Assembly (NCBI GenBank): GCA_021647945.1
Contig: JAKITT010000028.1
Span: forward strand, 1-33,551
DNA length: 33,551 bases
Direction of reading: 5' to 3'
DNA from: Candidatus Polarisedimenticolaceae bacterium
Lineage (GTDB): Bacteria; Pseudomonadota; Gammaproteobacteria; Chromatiales; Chromatiaceae
Shown here: one piece after another, positions 17,203-26,577 of the stretch
How positions within the stretch are numbered: position 1 is the stretch's first letter
How the letters are laid out: every line of letters starts with the position of its first letter
Notes under the pieces: generated by a model
Seen by the model: only the letters and a program-made list of their open reading frames with translations
Databases searched by the model: none
What the model was told of the DNA's origin: nothing
Position numbers and translations under genes: made by a program

Positions 17203-18615
17203 ATGACGAAAAAAAACGAAGCGAAACGTCTATTTGTACTCGACACTAACGTGCTGATGCACGATCCCACAGCACTCTTCAATTTTAAAGAGCACGATAT
17301 TTTCCTCCCAATGATGGTTTTAGAGGAGTTAGATAAAGCCAAAAAAGGCATGTCTGAAGTGGCACGCAATGCACGCCAGACCAGCCGCTTCCTTGATGAG
17401 CTAATCTCAACCACCAAAAACATCTCCAGCATTGATCGTGGCCTGCCGTTACACACCATCACACTCAACGGCACCATTGCAGAATCTGCCGTCGGCAAAG
17501 TCTTCTTCCAGACCCGTGCCCTACCGAACCTCATCCCCGACCTGTTACCCGGAAACATCCCAGACAACAATATCCTCGGCACCGCCCTGGCGCTGCAAAA
17601 TGAGCATCCGACCACCCAGGTCATTCTGGTCTCCAAAGATATCAACCTGCGTATCAAAGCGAAGGTGATTGGCGTCCACGCTGAGGATTATTCCAATGAT
17701 AAGGTGCTGGATGACGTCAATCTGCTCTACCGTGGTGAGCTGGAGCTGCCCGCCAATTTCTGGGATAAACACAGCAAAAAGATCGACTCCTGGCAAGAGG
17801 ATGGACACACTTACTATCGCGTAGAGGGGCCAGATGTTGCCGAATGGCACATCGGCCAATGCCTCTACGTTGAAGGTGAGCAGGGGTTTGAATCGATTGT
17901 GCGTGAGCGTGATGACAACTCAGCCACCATTGAACTGGCTACCGACTATAGCAATGAGAAACATGCCGTGTGGGGAATCAGCGCCCGCAATCGAGAGCAG
18001 AACTTTGCACTCAATTTGTTGATGGACCCCAATATCGACTTCGTCTCTCTCTTGGGGGTCGCCGGTACTGGCAAAACCCTACTCACACTGGCAGCGGGTT
18101 TAGCACAGGTGTTGGATCAAAACATCTATAACGAGATCATCATGACTCGCGTCACCGTACCCGTCGGTGAAGATATCGGTTTCCTGCCCGGCACCGAAGA
18201 GGAGAAGATGACCCCCTGGATGGGCGCGTTGACCGACAACCTAGAGGTGCTCACCCAAGCCGAAGGGGGCGAGTGGGGCCGCGGGGCCACCGATGATCTA
18301 CTCAAAAGCCGCATCCGCATCCACTCACTCAATTTTATGCGTGGACGCACCTTCCTGAAGAAATTCCTCATCTTGGATGAGGCACAAAACCTCACACCAA
18401 AGCAGATGAAAACGCTAATAACACGGGCAGGACCTGGGACTAAAATTGTCTGCCTCGGCAATATCGGGCAGATCGATACCCCCTACATCACTGAAACCAG
18501 CTCAGGTTTAACCTATGCCGTAGATCGTTTTAAACATTGGCAATATAGCGGTCACATCACGCTACTGAGAGGTGAACGCTCAAGATTGGCCGATTTTGCA
18601 TCTGATAATTTGTAG
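17203..18615 (+). CDS. PIN-PhoH fusion ATPase (YlaK type)
   Basis: A 470-residue cytoplasmic protein. The N-terminal PIN nuclease-like domain (about 8-145) has the acidic residues of the fold (LDTNVLMHDPTALF, EELDKAKK, DNNILGTAL). The C-terminal PhoH domain has a Walker A of type GVAGTGKT (Gly285-Thr292), the Walker B LDEAQN (Asp392, Glu393) and EERRxx-like downstream motifs. PIN-PhoH fusions are linked to RNA cleavage or unwinding; the target is unknown. The start ATG 17203 has only a moderate upstream purine stretch. It may be co-transcribed with gcvR, since no strong terminator lies between them. Confidence 0.93.
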   Translation: MTKKNEAKRLFVLDTNVLMHDPTALFNFKEHDIFLPMMVLEELDKAKKGMSEVARNARQTSRFLDELISTTKNISSIDRGLPLHTITLNGTIAESAVGKVFFQTRALPNLIPDLLPGNIPDNNILGTALALQNEHPTTQVILVSKDINLRIKAKVIGVHAEDYSNDKVLDDVNLLYRGELELPANFWDKHSKKIDSWQEDGHTYYRVEGPDVAEWHIGQCLYVEGEQGFESIVRERDDNSATIELATDYSNEKHAVWGISARNREQNFALNLLMDPNIDFVSLLGVAGTGKTLLTLAAGLAQVLDQNIYNEIIMTRVTVPVGEDIGFLPGTEEEKMTPWMGALTDNLEVLTQAEGGEWGRGATDDLLKSRIRIHSLNFMRGRTFLKKFLILDEAQNLTPKQMKTLITRAGPGTKIVCLGNIGQIDTPYITETSSGLTYAVDRFKHWQYSGHITLLRGERSRLADFASDNL

Positions 18616-18671
18616 GGCACCTCATATTAATTCTGGGTGAGGCAGATCCAGGTGCCCTTGGGGCATGAGGT
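18615..18671. terminator. Inverted repeats after the PhoH gene
   Basis: GGGCACCT (18615-18622) is the exact reverse complement of AGGTGCCC (18650-18657), and ACCTCAT (18619-18625) that of ATGAGGT (18665-18671), so two alternative hairpins are possible directly after the PhoH stop. No T-run follows. They may end the transcript or belong to a repeat whose edge is the mobile element at 18681. Confidence 0.4.
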
Positions 18672-18680
18672 TCATAATTT

Positions 18681-18803
18681 AGGGAGTATCCACTCCATTG
18701 GCCTAATATGGTAGGTGCACATTCATGTGCATGTTTGCAGGTTCGGCTGGTCGCATAAATGCGACCCTACACGCGCATAAAGTCTCTGGAGTGGATACTC
18801 CCT
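18681..18803. repeat. REPIN-like element with terminal inverted repeats, copy 1
   Basis: A 123-bp element with perfect 16-bp terminal inverted repeats (AGGGAGTATCCACTCC and its complement). Its middle (18711-18770, 60 bp) begins with GTAG and ends with CTAC. Inside are a TGCACA-N4-TGTGCA hairpin and a GGTCGCAT-AA-ATGCGACC hairpin, in the inverted arrangement of two REP units (a REPIN). The flanks carry near-identical 10-base words, TTCATAATTT (18671-18680) and TTCATGATTT (18805-18814), which look like a target duplication. The same core lies at 26435-26494. No transposase is inside it. Confidence 0.8.
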
Positions 18804-18916
18804 TTTCATGATTTTCTATTGCAAGCACTTAGTTAGAGCAACGCTGCCATTGGGAATTGTGGGGTCAAGCTGCTCATCCATGAATTAATAGCGCTGCCCT
18901 GTAAAGAGAGGCGGCT

Positions 18917-19168
18917 TTATGAGGGCATTGCGCCTTCACGAAACATAATGCGAAAACCACGTTTAATCTGTCGGTCACGCCAACGAGTCAGCGATTTTTC
19001 CGCCTCCTCGCGAAGCTCGTAATGCTCATTTTTAACCTGACCACAACGCCCTTGCACGCCCGATTCACGGATCACATTCCAACCGCTCAGCAGGTCTTGC
19101 TGAAGATGGAGATGGTAGTATCGCAATGGCTCTCCCGCCGTTGGAACAGTCTGTAAATAGATTCGCAT
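18917..19168 (-). CDS. Stand-alone WGR-domain protein, 83 aa
   Basis: The whole protein is one WGR domain: YYHLHLQQDLLSGWNVIRES, then a variant of the Trp-Gly-Arg core (GVQGRCGQVKNEHYE) and ALTRWRDRQIKRGFR-like ending, here EKSLTRWRDRQIKRGF. WGR domains occur in PARPs and in DNA-linked bacterial proteins and are thought to bind nucleic acid. Here it has no partner domain. It follows the gene at 19246 by 77 bases on the same strand and may be co-transcribed with it. The ribosome binding site is weak. Confidence 0.75.
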   Translation of the reverse strand: MRIYLQTVPTAGEPLRYYHLHLQQDLLSGWNVIRESGVQGRCGQVKNEHYELREEAEKSLTRWRDRQIKRGFRIMFREGAMPS

Positions 19169-19245
19169 TAAGGCATTTTTCGCTCTGAAGTTATTCGAGG
19201 AATCATGGCATATTCAACACCATCTTTATAGAGCAGCAGTCAAGC

Positions 19246-20037
19246 CTAACCCTTATAACCAGGAATAGTTTTCAACATCTCCTGGCGTCCCATCACATCC
19301 TTAACGGCCCGTTTAAAAAGCCCACGCAGTGATGATTTTAGATGTGGTGCAGCCTCGGCAACGGGTATCCCCTTCAACACACAGAAGATAGCCAGTGCAT
19401 AGGTGATATCTGGCTCGCCCAACACATTGGCACGATTGGCACCTGAGCAACCACCACAGCCACTCTTCTTCACCACCAAGGCGGTATTGGCGAACATGGC
19501 ACCAAAGCCAAGCATCACCGCCAACACCTCCGTCATATGCAACCAGTTCTCAACACCACCGGGCAGCTCATCTTTGATCATTGTCCCCATATGGTGGGCC
19601 AACTGCTGGGCATATGAGGCGATGAGTGCCTCAGGGTTGCCCACCAAATTAGCATCATAGGTGAACAGCAATCGCTCAACATCTGCGTTGTTGTCGATCA
19701 ACTTACCATCTGAACCCCATAGAGAACCGTGAATAGTGACCTTGCCTTTGGGTGGCATCTCACAATCCTGCGCCGCTTCGTCAATAAGGCGACAGGGCCA
19801 ATGTGCTAAACCAGCATGCTCCCTCACCTGATCAAAAATCAGCTGAGCCATGCCTTGGTGACTATTCTCACGACCAGGGAAATGAGCATTTGAAGGGGTG
19901 ACTAAAAGAGTCTCATTATAAAAAACATCGGCGCCCAAATTTCGCAAGGCCCAAGTGTAAATTTCAAACAGCCACTCTATTGATGGTTCATCTAAAACGG
20001 GGCTCTTTTTAAATAGATCAAACATGTTATCGCTCAT
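19246..20037 (-). CDS. Conserved hypothetical protein with a CGGC motif
   Basis: About 263 residues, cytoplasmic, no signal peptide. I do not recognise a characterised family. The N-terminal part (LDEPSIEWLFEIYTWAL) is helical; the middle has HFPGRENSH and MGTMIKDELPGGVENWLH; late in the protein SGCGGCSGANRAN gives a CxxC pair near residue 200 and a short helical tail follows. The CxxC could bind metal or be redox active. Three starts are possible (ATG at 20058, 20037, 20025); the first has a Shine-Dalgarno sequence too close to it, and 20037 is a compromise. It lies 77 bases upstream of the WGR gene on the same strand. Confidence 0.6.
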   Translation of the reverse strand: MSDNMFDLFKKSPVLDEPSIEWLFEIYTWALRNLGADVFYNETLLVTPSNAHFPGRENSHQGMAQLIFDQVREHAGLAHWPCRLIDEAAQDCEMPPKGKVTIHGSLWGSDGKLIDNNADVERLLFTYDANLVGNPEALIASYAQQLAHHMGTMIKDELPGGVENWLHMTEVLAVMLGFGAMFANTALVVKKSGCGGCSGANRANVLGEPDITYALAIFCVLKGIPVAEAAPHLKSSLRGLFKRAVKDVMGRQEMLKTIPGYKG

Positions 20038-20202
20038 TCTGAAATGTTGCAGAATCATACCTCAACCAGGCGTGACAGACCTTTTAACTTTCAGCTTAAT
20101 GTCCAATACTTAAGAAGACTCTGAATTAAGCCTGAAGATGTTTATCAAAATGTCACAGTAATAGTGATATATGGAAGTATTAACGTAGTCCCGGAGTGAA
20201 TC

Positions 20203-21333
20203 ATGGAAAGAGTAGCTCAACCTACCTTGTTACATCACCTCTCTTGCATACTGTTAGCTCTTTCACTGACCACGATTGCATTCAGCACCTTCGCCGTTGA
20301 AAGCCACACCAGACAACCCATCAAAGCACTCTACATCCCACTGGCTGACCACTATGCCGCCCTCGTCGCCTATGAACGCTATCGTGATCAGATGGTGCAT
20401 GCTGACTTCCAGATCAGACAGATGAAAAACTGGAATCTGCTACGCGCTTACTTCCTCTCTGGCGAGGTTGATATGGCCTATGTCATGAGTCCACTCGCGA
20501 TGGATATGTACCATGAAAGCCCCCATTTTCGCTGGATTGGGCTGATGCATCGAGATGGCAATGCATTGGCAATCAATGATCTACTCAATGAAGAGGTACA
20601 ACTCGCCCCCCTTCGAAAAAATCGTAAGCCGAACGACCAAGTCGCCAAAGCGCTAAAGAAGATCTTCCAACAAACAAAGATACCCACAAAAGTGGCTATG
20701 CCGCACCTGCTGGCAACTCACACCGTAGTGCTATACCGCTACCTTAAAGAGCATGATGTCAGTCTCACTCTAACTCACCATACGCCCGCTGAGGTTCTTG
20801 CCATCGCCGTCCCCCCCCCTAAATCACCCGCCTTTATAAAAGCCAGCAGCAATCGCGCGAAAGCCGCTGCCTTTGAGCAGTCATTGCCTTGGGCTGATAT
20901 TGTTGAGACCGGTGGTTTTGGCCATGTCGCTTGGTACTCAAAAGATGTGATGCCATGGCCAAATGGTCATGTCGAATGTATTGCCTTGGCCACCGATAGC
21001 GCTATTGCTAACAAATTTGATGCGCTAAAAGAGGTGATGTTTTTCATTCAGAAGAGCGGTAATGATATTGAGCAGGCGAGACGTAGCGGCGGCGATGCAC
21101 TGGAAACCATCGTCAACATTGTGCGAAAACATATCCCCGCTCACACCCGTAAGGCGATTATCGCCAGTCTCAATCCTGACCTCCGCGTTATCAACTACCA
21201 ACACCTGAATATCGATAAACCCGGTCTAAAACAGATCATGGACCTTGCTATTGAGGGGGGCATTCTCAAACAACCTGTGGATATCGATAAATTTGCAGAT
21301 GAGCGCTTTAACATAACAGCGAGCCCACACTAA
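20203..21333 (+). CDS. Periplasmic NMT1/NrtA-type substrate-binding protein
   Basis: 376 residues with a signal peptide ending near residue 31 (leucine-rich core, then TFA before VES). The mature part follows the ABC-type NMT1/SsuA-like fold (IKALYIPLADHYAALVAYER, YFLSGEVDMAYVMSPLA, HAEVLAIAVPPP-like motif). In the nitrate, taurine and thiamine-precursor uptake systems such proteins bind a small ligand, but there is no permease or ATPase gene nearby. GGAG lies six bases before ATG 20203. The gene ends two bases before the kinase starts, so the protein probably presents a ligand to the kinase's extracellular domain rather than feeding a transporter. That is inferred from context. Confidence 0.8.
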   Translation: MERVAQPTLLHHLSCILLALSLTTIAFSTFAVESHTRQPIKALYIPLADHYAALVAYERYRDQMVHADFQIRQMKNWNLLRAYFLSGEVDMAYVMSPLAMDMYHESPHFRWIGLMHRDGNALAINDLLNEEVQLAPLRKNRKPNDQVAKALKKIFQQTKIPTKVAMPHLLATHTVVLYRYLKEHDVSLTLTHHTPAEVLAIAVPPPKSPAFIKASSNRAKAAAFEQSLPWADIVETGGFGHVAWYSKDVMPWPNGHVECIALATDSAIANKFDALKEVMFFIQKSGNDIEQARRSGGDALETIVNIVRKHIPAHTRKAIIASLNPDLRVINYQHLNIDKPGLKQIMDLAIEGGILKQPVDIDKFADERFNITASPH

Positions 21334-21335
21334 TC

Positions 21336-24300
21336 ATGGGCACTCAGCAGGCAACAGTCACATCCACTCACCTGGATAACCATGTGACAAAATGGAGATC
21401 TCTCAGCAGAACACTGCTATTTTGGTTTCTATTTATGGCCCTGCTCCCCTTGAGCCTAACCGCATGGATATCCTACCAACAAACCATTGATAGCTTAATC
21501 ACATCTGCCCAGGAGCAACTGACGCAAGATGCCCAACGAAATGCAGATTTTATCCAAAACTGGTTTGACTACCGTTTTATGGATCTCAGTAATCAAGCAG
21601 AAAATAGACGTAACACCCAGTTCCTAACCACACTAATAGAGGGGCTAGCGGAGAGCGGTAAAAACCCTATCAATTTCACTAAAAGTTTTGCTTGGGCACA
21701 AATAGTCGATACGCCCCAACAGGATCTAATTAATCTACATCACACGTATGACTACATTGATGACATCCTCTTAATCGATAACAGCGGCAACATTCTCTTC
21801 ACAATAAAACATGAATCAGACCTAGGGGAGAACCTCTTCTCTGGGCCACTCTCAAATAGCCTTTTTGCCAACAGTGTCAAGGCCACCAAGACGAGTGGAA
21901 AGATGCGGTTCTCAGACCTTGAATACTACCCACCATCTTTAAAAGTAGCGGGGTTCATCACGGCAGTGATGCTAGATGAACAGGGAGAAAAAATCGGTGT
22001 ATTTGCCATTCAACTTCACCTCGAACGAATTAACCAACTACTACACAACAGCAGCAATACCAACCTGCACCACTATTTAATCGGCGAAGACCATCGACTA
22101 CGTACCCCCATCGTTGAGCACAGCACTGAAACCATTCTGGCGAGGGAGATCGATACAGAACAGACCACACTTTGGCAGCAGGAGCACGGTGTAGGTAGCC
22201 TACGAAAACAACACCCAGACGATGAAGTTGAGCCCGCCTTTGTCTACCAAGGCCCCATGGGGGTGCAGGTCATTGGCATACACCAAACCGTGCGATTACC
22301 CGGTACAAACTGGGCCATGATCAGTGAAATCAACCGTGAGGCGGCACTGGCATCAGCTAAAAAACTCAACGCTATATCACTCCTCCTGTTCTTGCTGACA
22401 GGAACACTCGTCTCTGCACTGGCACTCTACCAATCACGTCATATCACTCAGCCGATTATTCAACTTGCCAACGCCAGCATGGCCGTCGCCGCTGGTGAAG
22501 GTGACAAACAGGTCATCATCGACAGTAACAATGAGATCGGTCGTTTAGCCGATGCATTCAACCATATGTTAGTGATGCGCCAGGTCCAAGAGCATGTGAT
22601 TGAACAGGGCAATAGAGAGACAGAAAAAGCACTTAAAAAACTCGCTGAGCAGAAGTCCGCCTTCGATCAACACTCCATCATTGCCATCACTGATGTGCAT
22701 GGAACAATCACCTCCACCAACCATAAATTTACTGAGATTAGTGGCTACAGTCACACTGAACTGATCGGCCAAAACCATCGAATGCTCAACTCGGGCTTCC
22801 ATGAAACCAGTTTTTTTAAAGCGATGTATAAAACCATCGGGGCAGGTGATGTCTGGCATGGGCAAATCTGTAATCGAGCCAAAGATGGCCGCCTCTATTG
22901 GGTCGATACCACAATCGTGCCTTTTATGGGACAAAATGGAAAACCTAAGAGTTACATCGCCATTAGGACAGATATCACCGAGCAAAAAAGTGGCGAGCTG
23001 ACTCTACAACATGCGGTAAAATCCGCTGAAACAGCTAACCATGCCAAAAGCGAATTTCTTGCCAACATGAGCCATGAGATACGCACCCCGATGAATGGCA
23101 TCATCGGCATGACCAATTTGCTGCTCGACACCTCTTTAGACAGTGATCAGCAGCTACAAGCTGGTACCATTAAACAGAGTGCTGATGCCCTGCTCAACAT
23201 CATCAATGACATCTTAGACTTCTCCAAAATTGAGGCAGGCAAGCTTGCTCTGGAACTGCTTGATTTTGACCTAAATACCATGCTGAATGATCTATCCAGC
23301 ACACTCACCTTTCGCATTAAAGAGAAAGGGCTGGCACTCACCTGCTCTGCTGAGTCCATTGGGAATCATTGGTATAAAGGGGATTCAGGGCGTATCCGTC
23401 AAGTACTAACCAACCTGGTCGGCAATGCCATCAAATTCACTGAGCAAGGTGAGATCAACATCCATTGCCAGCAGTTAGATAGTCCATTGGAGGGAGCTGT
23501 CCTACTTCATTTCTCTGTCACTGACAGTGGCATTGGCCTCACCCCTGAACAGCAGAATAAGCTATTTGAGCGTTTCACTCAGGCCGATAGCTCAACCACC
23601 CGAAAGTTTGGTGGCACCGGCCTGGGATTAGCCATTAGCAAACAGTTGGTCAATTTAATGGGAGGGGAGATTGGCGTTGAGAGCAAGACTGGAGAGGGTT
23701 CAACCTTTTGGTTCACCATCCGCCTAGAGCAGACTGACCCGGCAGATATTAAACAGCTGATAAGCCAGTTCAACACACCTGAAAAAATCAAAAATTTTAA
23801 TGCCCGAGTTTTGGTAGTTGAGGACAACACCACCAATCAGCTTGTCGCCCGCGGCATGTTGGAGAAGTTTGGAATCAAGGTTGATATTGCAAGCAATGGT
23901 CATGAGGCGATCATCGCACTTGAGCAACTCCCTTATGATCTTGTATTTATGGATTGCCAAATGCCAGTGATGGATGGGTTAACGGCAACCAGTAAAATTC
24001 GTTCCCCTCAATCTTCAGTTAAAGAGCCTCTTATTCCAATCATCGCCATGACAGCCAATGCCATGCAAGGTGACCGGGAACGCTGTATTGATGTCGGTAT
24101 GAATGACTACATTGCCAAACCCATCGATCCAATAAAATTGAATAGTGCACTGCAGCATTGGCTTCCACCACAGTGCCACCTAACCAGCAAATCTATGGCT
24201 ACAGAAGATCACCCGAGTATAGAAAAGGATGAAATAGTGGCCGCTGAAAAACCGACCAGTACACCCGAAGATGAACCCATATTCGACCATGCAGGAATGA

Positions 24301-24608
24301 GTGTGCGGCTGATGGGCGATGAGACCCTTATCAAATCTATTGCAGAGGCGTTTTTATCTGACCTGCCCACCGATTTTGAAAAGCTGAAATCCGCCATTGA
24401 GGCAGAAGATACCAAGCAGACGACAGCCATGGCCCACAAAATAAAAGGTGCCTCAGCCAATATCGGTGGTATACGTCTCAGCACCTCTGCACACACCATT
24501 GAGCAGGCCAGCAAGAAAAATGAACTGTCTATCATCCATGATGAATTGGCAAAGCTAGCTTTGCACATCCGCCAACTTACGACGGCCATGAATGAAGCTA
24601 TATTTTGA
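21336..24608 (+). CDS. Hybrid sensor histidine kinase (dCache-HAMP-PAS-HisKA-HATPase-REC-HPt)
   Basis: 1090 residues, inner membrane. Helix 1 is at about 26-46, an extracellular dCache-like sensor at about 50-340, and helix 2 at about 347-367. HAMP follows (about 368-420), then PAS-PAC (about 443-548, [20 protein letters not shown] and ITEQK). HisKA has [10 protein letters not shown] with phospho-acceptor His580, the ATPase N-box lies near residue 690, the receiver has phospho-acceptor Asp873 ([12 protein letters not shown]), and a C-terminal HPt domain has His1034 ([10 protein letters not shown]). All transfer residues are present, so a complete phosphorelay is encoded in one polypeptide. 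It starts two bases after the binding-protein gene and is followed by its likely regulator. Confidence 0.94.
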   Translation: MGTQQATVTSTHLDNHVTKWRSLSRTLLFWFLFMALLPLSLTAWISYQQTIDSLITSAQEQLTQDAQRNADFIQNWFDYRFMDLSNQAENRRNTQFLTTLIEGLAESGKNPINFTKSFAWAQIVDTPQQDLINLHHTYDYIDDILLIDNSGNILFTIKHESDLGENLFSGPLSNSLFANSVKATKTSGKMRFSDLEYYPPSLKVAGFITAVMLDEQGEKIGVFAIQLHLERINQLLHNSSNTNLHHYLIGEDHRLRTPIVEHSTETILAREIDTEQTTLWQQEHGVGSLRKQHPDDEVEPAFVYQGPMGVQVIGIHQTVRLPGTNWAMISEINREAALASAKKLNAISLLLFLLTGTLVSALALYQSRHITQPIIQLANASMAVAAGEGDKQVIIDSNNEIGRLADAFNHMLVMRQVQEHVIEQGNRETEKALKKLAEQKSAFDQHSIIAITDVHGTITSTNHKFTEISGYSHTELIGQNHRMLNSGFHETSFFKAMYKTIGAGDVWHGQICNRAKDGRLYWVDTTIVPFMGQNGKPKSYIAIRTDITEQKSGELTLQHAVKSAETANHAKSEFLANMSHEIRTPMNGIIGMTNLLLDTSLDSDQQLQAGTIKQSADALLNIINDILDFSKIEAGKLALELLDFDLNTMLNDLSSTLTFRIKEKGLALTCSAESIGNHWYKGDSGRIRQVLTNLVGNAIKFTEQGEINIHCQQLDSPLEGAVLLHFSVTDSGIGLTPEQQNKLFERFTQADSSTTRKFGGTGLGLAISKQLVNLMGGEIGVESKTGEGSTFWFTIRLEQTDPADIKQLISQFNTPEKIKNFNARVLVVEDNTTNQLVARGMLEKFGIKVDIASNGHEAIIALEQLPYDLVFMDCQMPVMDGLTATSKIRSPQSSVKEPLIPIIAMTANAMQGDRERCIDVGMNDYIAKPIDPIKLNSALQHWLPPQCHLTSKSMATEDHPSIEKDEIVAAEKPTSTPEDEPIFDHAGMSVRLMGDETLIKSIAEAFLSDLPTDFEKLKSAIEAEDTKQTTAMAHKIKGASANIGGIRLSTSAHTIEQASKKNELSIIHDELAKLALHIRQLTTAMNEAIF

Positions 24609-24663
24609 GACACCTCAGCACGGCCTAATCTCCAACTCAATCAACACGCCTAAGAGTATAAAA

Positions 24664-25785
24664 ATGCAACCAATAAAGCTTTTGATCATTGAAGATGACA
24701 CCACCTCTCAGTTGATGCTGAAAGGTATACTCTCTATGCACAAATTGACGATTGTCGGCACCGGTGAAGAGGGGCTTGAGGCGGCTAAGAATGGCCATGA
24801 TTTAATCATTCTAGATATCAACCTACCAGGTATTGATGGCTATGAAGCCTGTCGCCAACTACGTCAAAGCGAACAAACCAAGCTAACGCCCATCATCTTC
24901 CTCACCACCTGCAGTGATCTCAATGATCGGCTACAAGCTTACGGCGTGGGCGGTAATGATTACATCAGCAAACCCTTTGATGCCACTGAGCTGGTGAGCA
25001 AAATCGACTTCCATTGCGAGCTGGTAGAGAAGCATAAACAGACAAATAATGACATCTCCAATGCACGTCGCCTATTGATGGAGGTTCAAACATCCGCCGC
25101 GAAGATTCAGAGCATCAGCCGTTTTATTCAAACCACCCTATTTTGTCATGACATTGATTCACTCTATAGGCAGTTCTTTAGAACAGCAAATGAGATAGGG
25201 CTTGATTGCATATTGCGGATTGAGAGCAGCGCTGGCACGAAGACTCGCTCAAGTTGTGATGGCATCAGCACCTTGGAACAGGAGATCTTGGATATGTCGG
25301 GCAATATGAAGCATATCCACACCTTCGGCCAAGATAGAGCCATCTATCGTTGGCGACACGCCGCTATGCTCACACGCAAAGTAAGCGACATGATCGATAT
25401 ACTGGCCATCTTCATGGATGCGCTGGAGGCGGGAATCAAAGCGGTTGATAACGAGTCAAAACTACTGCAAAAAGTTGAAGAGTTAGAGAGCAACAACTCA
25501 GAAGTACGCAGCCGGGTATCCGATCTATTCCACATCATGCGCGCCGATATCAAAGGGGCCATCCTCTCACTAGGGATGATCTCTGTGCTTGATATTGATG
25601 ATGAAGATAAGTTGAACGATTTGATTGATAATTTTAGTCAACGCATCGATCTTGAACTGCAACAGTTAGATAAAAACAACAGTGTTATGCAGCAGCTTGT
25701 TACCGATCTGCGTACACCCCCTCCCGAGTTGCAAGCGTTACTCGATGATGACTCAGATGAGGGGGAGGGTGTCATGCTATTTTAG
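24664..25785 (+). CDS. Response regulator with a REC domain and a degenerate sensory-type C-terminal half
   Basis: 374 residues. REC occupies 5-122: phospho-acceptor Asp51 (LDINLPGIDG) and Lys103 (SKPFD). After a linker, residues 130-270 (SIDSLYRQFF, GLDCILRI) look like a degraded GAF-like domain, and 280-345 form a coiled coil with several heptads; the end is very acidic (DDDSDEGEG). There is no DNA-binding, GGDEF or EAL domain, so the output is unknown and may be protein-protein contact. ATG 24664 gives a normal REC N-terminus and is used; an in-frame ATG at 24592 would overlap the end of the kinase gene. It is the third gene of the signalling operon. Confidence 0.85.
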   Translation: MQPIKLLIIEDDTTSQLMLKGILSMHKLTIVGTGEEGLEAAKNGHDLIILDINLPGIDGYEACRQLRQSEQTKLTPIIFLTTCSDLNDRLQAYGVGGNDYISKPFDATELVSKIDFHCELVEKHKQTNNDISNARRLLMEVQTSAAKIQSISRFIQTTLFCHDIDSLYRQFFRTANEIGLDCILRIESSAGTKTRSSCDGISTLEQEILDMSGNMKHIHTFGQDRAIYRWRHAAMLTRKVSDMIDILAIFMDALEAGIKAVDNESKLLQKVEELESNNSEVRSRVSDLFHIMRADIKGAILSLGMISVLDIDDEDKLNDLIDNFSQRIDLELQQLDKNNSVMQQLVTDLRTPPPELQALLDDDSDEGEGVMLF

Positions 25786-25883
25786 GCACTCGGCAGCGGG
25801 GGTAAAAACAGCCGCTATCTATTTCAATAAGCACTTAAATGGCCGCTTTAACGCTCATAAAGACAGCCCCCTCATCACTACAT

Positions 25884-26231
25884 TTACGCCCCCATCTGCT
25901 CCTGTTTTACAGCACACTGAATACAGAGATTTGAGTAGGGCAGCACCTGTAGCCGATCCATGGCGATCTCTTCACCACAGGCCCCACATGTGCCATATTC
26001 ACCTCTGTCTAGCCGGTAAATAGCTTGGTTAATCGCCTGCAACTCTTGGTGGACTGATCCACCCAGCGCATTAAGTACCTCTTCATTCTCACGCTCAACC
26101 GCCTGTTCGGCAAAATCCTGATCCAGTGGTTTCTCTTCATGGCGGATATCCCGTTCAATACAGGAGAGGCGTTGACGCAGTTCACTACGTCGCTCTTCGA
26201 GCATTTTACGGATTGATTGGTATGCGATCAT
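25884..26231 (-). CDS. DksA/TraR-type zinc-finger protein
   Basis: 115 residues. The N-terminal half is a coiled coil (about 5-70, with R/E-rich helices; EENERE-like sequence AVERENEEVLNAL). The C-terminal half has a DksA/TraR zinc finger, CGACGEEI and CIQC, with the spacing C-x2-C-x17-C-x2-C. Such proteins bind in the secondary channel of RNA polymerase and alter promoter choice, often with ppGpp. The protein is shorter than E. coli DksA (151) and has fewer acidic tip residues, so it may be a DksA-like paralogue rather than DksA itself. GAGGG precedes the start. Confidence 0.88.
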   Translation of the reverse strand: MIAYQSIRKMLEERRSELRQRLSCIERDIRHEEKPLDQDFAEQAVERENEEVLNALGGSVHQELQAINQAIYRLDRGEYGTCGACGEEIAMDRLQVLPYSNLCIQCAVKQEQMGA

Positions 26232-26403
26232 GGTGCCCTCTCTATTGGAGCTAATACTGATACTGCGTATTAAAAAGTCTATTTAGGGGTAAACGTTACT
26301 TAAAACCACACTATTATAAGGGTATTCCCTTGCCCTATAAAGCTATCATAGCCAACGTGAGATGCAAAGAAGAATGGTCACTTCTGCTAACTTATTTGCT
26401 AAA

Positions 26404-26546
26404 GGGGGTTCCACTCCATTGGCCTAATATGCCTGTAGGTGCACATTCATGTGCATGTTTGCATGTTCGGCTGGTCGCATAAATGCGACCCTACACGAGC
26501 ATAAAGTATCTGTGTAGTGGAAAAAGGCCAATGAAGTGGATACCCC
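26404..26546. repeat. REPIN-like element with terminal inverted repeats, copy 2
   Basis: A 143-bp copy of the element at 18681. Its 21-bp ends (from GGGGGTTCCACTCC and ending GTGGATACCCC) are inverted repeats with three mismatches, and both extend through ATTGGCC. The GTAG...CTAC core (26435-26494) is the same 60 bp as in copy 1, with a substitution or two. Copy 2 has a 3-bp insertion just before GTAG and an extra stretch of about 20 bp before its right end. TTTGCTAA flanks both sides (26395-26402, 26549-26556), which suggests a target duplication of about 8 bp. Confidence 0.8.
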
Positions 26547-26566
26547 ATTTTGCTAATGCTAATAAA

Positions 26567-26577
26567 GGGGGGGGGGG
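26567..26577 (+). repeat. Run of 11 guanines
   Basis: A G11 homopolymer just after the repeat element and 112 bases before the ppx start. Tracts of this length are prone to slippage and to sequencing error. It lies outside any open frame, so phase variation would have to act on promoter spacing. Confidence 0.85.

Noticed and set aside
25682..26023. Plus-strand frame overlapping the response-regulator end and the DksA-like gene
   Set aside because: It covers two better-supported genes and a gap, with no motif and no good start.
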